Assembly (NCBI RefSeq): GCF_019711435.1 | Contig: NZ_JAIGNK010000001.1 | Coordinates: forward strand, 372,001 to 436,000 | DNA length: 64,000 bases | Source: Qipengyuania polymorpha | GTDB taxonomy: Bacteria > Pseudomonadota > Alphaproteobacteria > Sphingomonadales > Sphingomonadaceae | Direction: 5' to 3' | Shown: positions 57,998 to 64,000 of the stretch, one piece after another | Layout of the letters: each line of letters starts with the position of its first letter | Numbering within the stretch: the stretch's first letter is position 1 | The notes under the pieces: model-generated | Database searches by the model: none | Told to the model about the DNA's origin: nothing | What the model saw: only the letters and a program-made list of their open reading frames with translations | Program-made: the position numbers and the translations under genes

Positions 57998-60328
57998 ATG
58001 AGCACGGACGCAAGCTTACTCGAAGGCACCGCCATCGATCCCGTCTGCGGCATGAGCGTAGCGATCGACGGAGCAGAGCATATCGCGAAGCATGCGGGGG
58101 CCGAGCACTATTTTTGTTCGCCGCGATGTCACGACAAGTTCGTCACCGATCCCGAGCTCTATCTCTCGGGCGCGCATCTCGACGCGGCCGAGGATGTGCC
58201 TGAAGGCACGATCTACACCTGTCCGATGCACCCTGAAATCCGCCAGCCCGGGCCGGGTTCATGCCCGATTTGCGGCATGGCGCTCGAACCGGAAACGGTT
58301 TCGCTGGACGATGGCCCCGATCCCGAACTGGTTGATATGCGGCGCCGGTTCTGGTGGAGCGCGCTGCTCACGCTGCCGCTGTTCGTATATGCGATGAGCG
58401 ACATGGCACCGGGGCTCAGTTTCGACAGGCTGATCGAACCTGCCTGGGCGCAATGGGCGCAGTTCGCCCTTGCCACACCGGTGGTTCTATGGGGCGCCTG
58501 GCCGTTCTTCGTTCGGGCCATACAGTCGCTCAAGACGCGCAATCTCAACATGTTCACGCTGATCGGGTTTGGGGTTGCCATCGCCTATCTGTTCAGCGTG
58601 GTGGCGACGGTCGCGCCCGATCTGTTCCCTGCAGCGTTCCGCGACCATTCCGGACGGGTCGGGGTCTATTTCGAGGCGGCAGCCGTCATCACGACGCTCG
58701 TTCTGCTGGGACAGGTCCTCGAGCTCAAGGCCAGGGGTTCGACCTCGAGCGCTTTGCGCGCATTGCTCGAATTGGCGCCGCCCAGCGCGGTCAAGATCTT
58801 CGGCTCCGGCGATGAACGCGAGGTGCCGCTCGACCAGCTGGCCACAGGCGATCGTCTGCGCGTTCGACCGGGCGACAAGGTTCCGGTCGATGGCGAAATC
58901 GAGGAGGGATCGAGCGCGATCGATGAATCCATGATCAGCGGCGAACCGCTGCCGGTCGCCAAACAGGCTGGCGACACAGTCATTGGCGGCACGGTCAACC
59001 AGACTGGCGGGTTCGTCATGCGCGCGACCGGTGTGGGCAAAGACACGATGCTGTCCAAGATCGTCCAGATGGTGGCCGAGGCGCAGCGCAGCCGCGCACC
59101 GATCCAGCGACTGGCAGATCAGGTGGCGGGCTGGTTCGTGCCTGCGGTGGTGGTGATAGCCATCGCCACCTTCGTGGTATGGGGAATCTGGGGGCCCGCA
59201 CCAGCGCTTGCCTATGCGCTGGTCAATGCCATTGCAGTCCTGATCATCGCCTGTCCCTGTGCGCTCGGTCTCGCTACGCCGATGTCGATCATGACGGGCA
59301 CAGGCAAGGGTGCCCAGCACGGGATTCTGATCCGCAATGCCGAGGCGCTGGAGACACTCGAGAAAATCGATACGCTGGTGGTCGACAAGACCGGCACGCT
59401 GACGATGGGCAAACCCGATTTGGTGGCGGTGACGCCGGCAGATAACATCAAGGAAAGCGATTTCCTGGCTGCGGTGGCAGGTGTCGAAATGGGGAGCGAA
59501 CATCCGCTGGCCCATGCCATTGTCGAGGGCGCGCGGACGCGCGGCGTTTCTCCTGCCAATGCCACGGATATCGCTTCGACGACTGGGGAAGGCGTTGAAG
59601 CCAACGTCCAGGACCGCCGTGTTGCGATCGGAAATGAGAAGATGATGCGGCGCGTCGGGATCAATGACGAGGCCTGGCTGGGCTCGGCCGAAAATGGTCG
59701 CAAGCAGGGTCAGACGGTGATGTTCGTTGCGTTCGATGGCCGGCCGGCAGGCCTTATCGCGGTGGCCGATCCGATCAAGCCTACCAGCGCAGCGGCTATT
59801 GCGGCGCTGCACAAGCGCGACATCCGGGTCGTTATGCTGACGGGCGACAGCCGCAGCACTGCCGAAGCGGTCGCGCGCGAAATGAAAATCGATGAAGTGC
59901 ATGCGAATGTCTCGCCCGAAGACAAGCACCGCAAGATCGAAGAGCTGAAAGCGCAAGGTCGCCGCGTCGGCATGGCGGGGGACGGGATCAACGATGCGCC
60001 TGCACTGGCCGCCGCCGATGTCGGCATTGCCATGGGCACCGGCACCGATGTCGCAATCGAAAGCGCCGGCGTGACGCTGGTTCGCGGCGACCTGACAGGA
60101 GTGGTGCAGGCCATCGTGCTGTCGCGTGGGACGATGCGCAACATCCGGCAGAACCTGTTTTTCGCCTTCGCTTACAACACACTCGGCATCCCGGTCGCGG
60201 CAGGCGTGCTGTATCCCTTCTTCGGAGTGCTGCTCAGCCCGATGATTGCGGCCGCAGCCATGAGCCTCTCTTCCGTATCGGTGATAGGCAATGCGCTGCG
60301 GCTGCGGAGCCTGCGCCTTGCAGTCTGA
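57998..60328 (+). CDS. copA: CopA Cu(I)-exporting P1B-1 ATPase with YHS and metal-binding N-terminus
   Basis: 776 residues. YHS domain (DPVCGMSV ... [10 protein letters not shown], about 15-52), HMBD motif ([20 protein letters not shown], about 70-89), eight membrane helices. CPC (419-421), DKTGT (463-467), YN in TM7 and MSLSS in TM8 (from 755) are the Cu(I) P1B-1 ligands. GGAAGAG precedes the ATG. Exports Cu(I) from the cytoplasm, working with the Cus pump. Confidence 0.93.
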   Translation: MSTDASLLEGTAIDPVCGMSVAIDGAEHIAKHAGAEHYFCSPRCHDKFVTDPELYLSGAHLDAAEDVPEGTIYTCPMHPEIRQPGPGSCPICGMALEPETVSLDDGPDPELVDMRRRFWWSALLTLPLFVYAMSDMAPGLSFDRLIEPAWAQWAQFALATPVVLWGAWPFFVRAIQSLKTRNLNMFTLIGFGVAIAYLFSVVATVAPDLFPAAFRDHSGRVGVYFEAAAVITTLVLLGQVLELKARGSTSSALRALLELAPPSAVKIFGSGDEREVPLDQLATGDRLRVRPGDKVPVDGEIEEGSSAIDESMISGEPLPVAKQAGDTVIGGTVNQTGGFVMRATGVGKDTMLSKIVQMVAEAQRSRAPIQRLADQVAGWFVPAVVVIAIATFVVWGIWGPAPALAYALVNAIAVLIIACPCALGLATPMSIMTGTGKGAQHGILIRNAEALETLEKIDTLVVDKTGTLTMGKPDLVAVTPADNIKESDFLAAVAGVEMGSEHPLAHAIVEGARTRGVSPANATDIASTTGEGVEANVQDRRVAIGNEKMMRRVGINDEAWLGSAENGRKQGQTVMFVAFDGRPAGLIAVADPIKPTSAAAIAALHKRDIRVVMLTGDSRSTAEAVAREMKIDEVHANVSPEDKHRKIEELKAQGRRVGMAGDGINDAPALAAADVGIAMGTGTDVAIESAGVTLVRGDLTGVVQAIVLSRGTMRNIRQNLFFAFAYNTLGIPVAAGVLYPFFGVLLSPMIAAAAMSLSSVSVIGNALRLRSLRLAV

Positions 60329-60339
60329 GAGGCCAAACC

Positions 60340-61692
60340 TCAGCTATGCGCGTTCTTCCATGCCCCCATGGAGCCGAGATAGATGTCGAGGCGCTTGAAG
60401 CCCTGGCTTGCCAGCCAGCCCGCAGCAACGCTCGCCCGCATGCCGCTCGCGCACATCAGCGTGTAGTGGCGGTCGCGGTCGAGATCTTCCCACCGCGTGT
60501 TGAGCTCGCCAACATAGATATGTGCTGACCCGTCGATCCTTGCTACTTGCCGTTCGTCCGCGTCGCGCACGTCGAGCAAGGTCCACTCGCCGCTGTCTTG
60601 ATCGAGCCTGCGCGCGATTTCTTTTGTGCCGATCATGGGAATGCTGCGCATCGCTTTGCCCTGTGCGGCAGCTGGAACCACGCCGACATAGCCGCCGACA
60701 ACATTATCGAGACCGATACGCACCAGATGGGCCATGGCCTGGGCTAGCTGGTCTTCCTCGGAAGCGACGAGGGCGATCCTGTCGCCTTCACTGAGGAACC
60801 ATCCGGCAAAGGCCGGTATCATTCCCACCGGAAGGCACATGGCACCCGGCAGATGGCCGGCAGCGTAGGCGAGCGGCTCGCGCACATCGACCAAGTGATC
60901 GGCTTCGATCTCGTCAAGCTCTCCCAGCCCTAAGCGCCTTGGTCGTATGACCCGCGGCGCGGCATCGGCCCCTTCGAGGTTAAGCCGTTCCATCAGCCGG
61001 AAATAGGGAGGTTGGTGGTGGTGTTCTGCTACCTTCGCCTTGATGAACTCGTCGCGGTCGGAGATGCGCAGGCGAGGGTTGTTGCGTCGCTCGTGGCCGA
61101 TTGTCGAGAATTCCCGATCCGCCATTCCCGACCCGCAGACCGAGCCCGCACCATGCGCCGGGTAGATAATCGCCTGATCGCCGAGGCCGCAAAGTTTCTG
61201 CAGTGAGTCGAACAGAAGGCCCGCGACTTCTTCCTTGCGCTCGGGATAGAAATCGGTGCGCCCGACATCGCCGACAAACAGGGCATCGCCAGTAAAGACG
61301 CCGACCGGTCGCTCGGAATATTCGCCGTCATGGATGACGAAAGCGAGATGATCGTCAGTGTGTCCAGGTGTTTCCAGCACCTCGATCCGCAATTGACCCA
61401 GCTCGAAACAATCGCCCTCGCGTGCGGTATTGGCAAAAACGATCTCGCCTGCCGCGTTGGGCCCGTGATAGACCGTGGCTCCTGTCAAATCGGCCAAGAT
61501 CGGCGAGCCGCTGATCAGATCCTCATTGCGATGGGTTTCGAAGATGTGCGTTATCTCCAGTCCTTCGGCCCGGGCCTTTTCGACATAGATCTCGCAGTCC
61601 CGGCGCGGATCGATGACCGCTGCCTGTCCGCCCGAGCCGATGATGTAGGAAAGGTGCGAGAGGCCAGGGGTTTTGATTTTCTCCAGAAACAT
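60340..61692 (-). CDS. MBL-fold / double rhodanese fusion (persulfide dioxygenase-like)
   Basis: 450 residues. The N-terminal metallo-beta-lactamase fold has ETHRNEDLISG (His54) instead of HxHxDH, with later ligands GHTDDH, GDALFVGDVGRTD and YPAHGAGS retained. Two rhodanese domains follow: the first lacks the active Cys (VASEED), the second has LMCASGMRAS. The layout recalls persulfide dioxygenase-rhodanese fusions such as CstB, but the changed metal motif makes the activity uncertain. The ATG at 61692 is the usual family start. Confidence 0.82.
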   Translation of the reverse strand: MFLEKIKTPGLSHLSYIIGSGGQAAVIDPRRDCEIYVEKARAEGLEITHIFETHRNEDLISGSPILADLTGATVYHGPNAAGEIVFANTAREGDCFELGQLRIEVLETPGHTDDHLAFVIHDGEYSERPVGVFTGDALFVGDVGRTDFYPERKEEVAGLLFDSLQKLCGLGDQAIIYPAHGAGSVCGSGMADREFSTIGHERRNNPRLRISDRDEFIKAKVAEHHHQPPYFRLMERLNLEGADAAPRVIRPRRLGLGELDEIEADHLVDVREPLAYAAGHLPGAMCLPVGMIPAFAGWFLSEGDRIALVASEEDQLAQAMAHLVRIGLDNVVGGYVGVVPAAAQGKAMRSIPMIGTKEIARRLDQDSGEWTLLDVRDADERQVARIDGSAHIYVGELNTRWEDLDRDRHYTLMCASGMRASVAAGWLASQGFKRLDIYLGSMGAWKNAHS

Positions 61693-61763
61693 ACGATTTC
61701 CTTGTCTGTTGCTCACAACTTGCAACGTGCGGGCCCGTCACAAATCGCAAAATGATACGGCGC

Positions 61764-62468
61764 TCAATCGATCCCGAGTTCGGCCTTGATGGCGGCGGGA
61801 CTTTCGAAATGTTCGGCTTCGGGCCTGCCGATGGCAGGTTTTGCGTTGATCCAGGTATCTTCGCACACGAAATCGAGCAGGCTCGCCGCGAGATCAGCAT
61901 GACGGCAGCGGAAACAGCCTTCTGCCAAGCGTTCATCCGTAATGACGGCATCGCCGGTGTAAGGCTCATCCAGCAGCCAGCCCGGTCGTGCGACCGTCCA
62001 TTTGGTGCCTTGTGCGTCGCTGAGCATCGCCTCCATGGCGCGCATCTGCTCGAGTATATTGAACAATGCTGGCTTGGCGGTGAGTTCAAACCACGCCGGA
62101 ACGCTCGACTGATGTTCGACGAAGGCGGCGGAGATCACGGCAATACGGTCGATCTTCGCTTGTGCCATCGCCCCGAGCAGGTTGCGCGTGCCATCGGTAT
62201 AGAGCGGCGGTGGATCGATCGCATTGCCCGGACCGAAAGCGACACCGAGCGTCGAGATAACCGCGCGGCAGCCATCGAGATCGCCCGCGAAATCGTCCGA
62301 CAGCACATCGCATTCGATGTATTCGAAGTCGCCCACCCGCTCGTCTGATCCAGGCACTGTGTGTTCGAAGGCGCGGATCGGTATGTCCGAGGCAAGGGCA
62401 CGCCTCAATAGCTCGCTGCCGGTCTTCCCGCCTGCCCCGAAGACAGCGATGGGCCTCGTATCAGTCAT
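61764..62468 (-). CDS. NAD(P)-binding atypical SDR-family protein
   Basis: 234 residues. N-terminal Rossmann motif AVFGAGGKTGSELLRRAL (GxxGxxG type), then CRAVISTLGVAFGPG, with no YxxxK catalytic pair obvious; typical NAD(P)H-binding (NmrA/YwnB-like) proteins. Possibly a redox sensor or oxidoreductase; substrate unknown. Between the MBL-rhodanese gene and a lipoprotein gene on the same strand. Confidence 0.8.
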   Translation of the reverse strand: MTDTRPIAVFGAGGKTGSELLRRALASDIPIRAFEHTVPGSDERVGDFEYIECDVLSDDFAGDLDGCRAVISTLGVAFGPGNAIDPPPLYTDGTRNLLGAMAQAKIDRIAVISAAFVEHQSSVPAWFELTAKPALFNILEQMRAMEAMLSDAQGTKWTVARPGWLLDEPYTGDAVITDERLAEGCFRCRHADLAASLLDFVCEDTWINAKPAIGRPEAEHFESPAAIKAELGID

Positions 62469-62561
62469 CTGCTTGTTCCTGTTAAGACTGGTGATGGCGA
62501 CGAAGGGCGGAGGCACGGGCGCACGGGGTAGCCGACGGCCCGCCCACGCGCCCTGCCAGTA

Positions 62562-63050
62562 TCAGGCTCCGTCAGCCGGACAGGTGGTATAGCCCCAAAA
62601 ACCGAACTCATCCTTGGCTCTTGGTGCTGCCACGATCATCTCCTGCATTTGCAGGCCCGCATCGCCTTCATCATCCAGCATACGGGTTTTGATCCGAAGC
62701 TCGCCGTTCGCATAGCTGCCGGGGCCATCGGCGGTCACGGGGATCAATTTGCCATTGATCTTGATCGCTCCGCCCCCGTCACCGTCATAGACAAACGAGG
62801 GAAAGGCCACTTCGGTCAAGCGGAACTGGCAGGCCTGTCCTGCGCCCAGAGCAGCAAGGTCCGCGTCATTCATGGTCCCGGGAAGCATGAGGCCCGGGTC
62901 AACATTTGCCAGTGCACTGGCCGCGTCCTCGATCGGCGCGGCAGTGGCAGGCGGGTCGAGCTGGGCTTCGCGGTCATTTCCCGGAGCAGTATTCGAATTG
63001 CAGGCGGCGAGCGGAAGCGCGATGAGCGCCGTGAGAGCTATCTTGTTCAT
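62562..63050 (-). CDS. putative lipoprotein (162 aa)
   Basis: Lipobox LPLAAC at about residues 12-17. The mature part (GQACQFRLTEVAFPSFVYDGDGGGAIKINGKLIPVTADG ... EFGFWGYTTCPADG) is beta-rich with a few Cys residues. I do not recognise the family. The ATG at 63050 overlaps the DUF305 stop as ATGA. Periplasmic face of a membrane; function unknown. Confidence 0.75.
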   Translation of the reverse strand: MNKIALTALIALPLAACNSNTAPGNDREAQLDPPATAAPIEDAASALANVDPGLMLPGTMNDADLAALGAGQACQFRLTEVAFPSFVYDGDGGGAIKINGKLIPVTADGPGSYANGELRIKTRMLDDEGDAGLQMQEMIVAAPRAKDEFGFWGYTTCPADGA

Positions 63051-63574
63051 TGCTGCATCTCCTCGGGCAGGCGTTCTTCGGTCCGCGGACCGTTCTGCTC
63101 GATATCGTCGATGAGATATTTCATCTCGGCGATTTCGCGGCGCTGGGCGACTATGATCGCTTGAGCGAGTTCGCGCACGCGAGGATCTTTCAGGCTCGCG
63201 CGTTCGCTGGTCATGATAGCGATCGAGTGGTGCGGAATCATCGCTGCCATATATTCGGTATCGTCGACGGTGGTCTGGCTGCGCACCAGCCATAGTGCGA
63301 GCGCGAACACAAAGGCCCCGACGCCCAGGATGATGAAGTTCTTGGTCCGGTCCTTGTACATGCCCCACATGAAGAGGAGCATGACGATCATCATCATCGC
63401 GCCCATGACGAACATCATCCAGAAGCGCGTTTCGCTCCAGAAAACATCGTCAATGGTGAAGGTGTTGGCATACATCAGGAAGAACATGATGACGGTCGAA
63501 GTCGACACCATGGCCATGAACCGCCAGTAGTTGCCGCCCCCTCCCTTGTCCGAGTGGGTCGTCTTTTCGGTCAT
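63047..63574 (-). CDS. DUF305 membrane protein
   Basis: 175 residues. Three membrane segments in the first 100 residues (FMAMVSTSTVIMFFLMYA; MMFVMGAMMMIVMLLFMWG; FIILGVGAFVFALALWLV), then a DUF305 domain with YMAAMIPHHSIAIMTSERA. Paired His, as in DUF305/ferritin-like metal-associated proteins common in copper-resistance islands. ATGA overlaps on both sides. Confidence 0.85.
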   Translation of the reverse strand: MTEKTTHSDKGGGGNYWRFMAMVSTSTVIMFFLMYANTFTIDDVFWSETRFWMMFVMGAMMMIVMLLFMWGMYKDRTKNFIILGVGAFVFALALWLVRSQTTVDDTEYMAAMIPHHSIAIMTSERASLKDPRVRELAQAIIVAQRREIAEMKYLIDDIEQNGPRTEERLPEEMQQ

Positions 63575-63984
63575 GCTTTTTCTCCTTTTTGCATCATGGT
63601 CCAGAATAGCTGCGCCGAGCAGCTGATGAGAGCGAAGCCGGTGAGGGCCTCGACGCCGGCGAGAACTCTCAGGTGCTCGGTCGGATAAATGTCGCCCAGG
63701 CCCAGTGTGGTCACGTTGATGAGCGAGAAATAGAAGTAGTCCATCCAGTCCATTGAAGGCGCCTTGTCGAACCCTCCCAAGCCCCATTGCGCGCCCAGCC
63801 AGAAACCCGCGGCAAAAAGGATCGCCACGATGAAATGCGACGCGAGCACGAGCAGCGACACGGCAAGCTTTGCCAGCGTATCGCGGCGGCGATCGAGAAT
63901 CCGGTGGCCGACACCCAGAATGGCAAGGTGGGAAGCGACGGCTGCAAGGAACAGAAAGACGGCGAGAAGGAGCGCGGTGATCAT
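63571..63984 (-). CDS. two-helix ion-channel-like protein
   Basis: 137 residues with a membrane helix pair around a pore loop TTLGLGDIYPT, close to the K+ channel filter T-x-G-x-G-D. N-terminal helices (ALLLAVFLFLAAVASHLAILGVG; LLVLASHFIVAILFAAGFWLG) add to the channel core. First visible gene of the minus-strand unit with DUF305. It may balance membrane potential during metal stress; this is inference. Confidence 0.78.
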   Translation of the reverse strand: MITALLLAVFLFLAAVASHLAILGVGHRILDRRRDTLAKLAVSLLVLASHFIVAILFAAGFWLGAQWGLGGFDKAPSMDWMDYFYFSLINVTTLGLGDIYPTEHLRVLAGVEALTGFALISCSAQLFWTMMQKGEKA

Positions 63985-64000
63985 GCGAGAAGCTTCACGC

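Noticed and set aside
58487-59956. 489-residue minus-strand open frame opposite copA
   Set aside because: Antisense of conserved P-type ATPase motifs; composition is that of a reversed high-GC gene.
61646-61655. TTTCCTACA on the minus strand inside the MBL-rhodanese gene
   Set aside because: Lies well within conserved coding sequence and far from a start codon, so treated as a chance match; it shows that the 9-mer alone is weak evidence.

Overview
The window is high-GC, densely coded DNA. Protein styles (DUF2493 protein, MobF relaxase, AlpA, short 'MTLLERIEKHL' and 'ELWGMALW' proteins) suggest a sphingomonad alphaproteobacterium (Sphingomonadaceae or Erythrobacteraceae). It looks like part of a large conjugative plasmid or integrative conjugative element. 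The core is a transfer system and the cargo is an efflux module plus a large metal-resistance island. No replication, partition or integrase gene, tRNA, rRNA, IS element or CRISPR array was recognised, so the element extends beyond the window.

Layout. 1-3300: a truncated DUF2493 gene, small plasmid proteins, single-strand binding protein, and a gene-free stretch rich in inverted repeats (possible oriT). 3346-8965: DNA processing, with a small putative accessory protein, the coupling ATPase TraD and the relaxase-helicase TraI. 9059-10893: hipBA toxin-antitoxin, preceded by unusual interlocking inverted repeats. 11441-19141: MarR regulator with a UbiB-like kinase, divergent from an EmrA-EmrB-NodT tripartite efflux pump, followed by a thioesterase and an alpha/beta hydrolase. 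19376-21509: a self-cleaving S24 repressor, a divergent small protein, and a coupled nuclease / 43-aa membrane protein / small protein operon.

21511-39109 (minus strand): a complete F-type type IV secretion operon, transcribed traA-L-E-K-B-dsbC-V-C-(134-aa membrane protein)-trbI-S26 peptidase-W-U-trbC-N-F-H-G. Most junctions overlap as ATGA or TGATG. At its head lie a divergent HTH regulator and an AlpA-type protein.

40250-63984: metal-resistance island. A CadR/PbrR-type MerR regulator faces DUF3703, a methyltransferase, a His-rich periplasmic protein, czcCBA (Co/Zn/Cd RND pump), a P1B-4-type ATPase and a small CDF-like transporter. Then come a Cys/His/Met-rich periplasmic protein, cusCBA with a CusF domain fused to CusB, free CusF and the Cu(I) ATPase CopA. 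On the minus strand follow an ion-channel-like protein, DUF305 protein, lipoprotein, NAD(P)-binding protein and an MBL-rhodanese fusion.

The most interesting signal is a 19-nt sequence shared exactly by the promoter regions of the two halves of the transfer machinery (TraD/relaxase side and pilus operon side). Shorter versions sit upstream of other core genes, and a palindromic relative sits next to the S24 repressor. This suggests one element-wide switch for conjugation.
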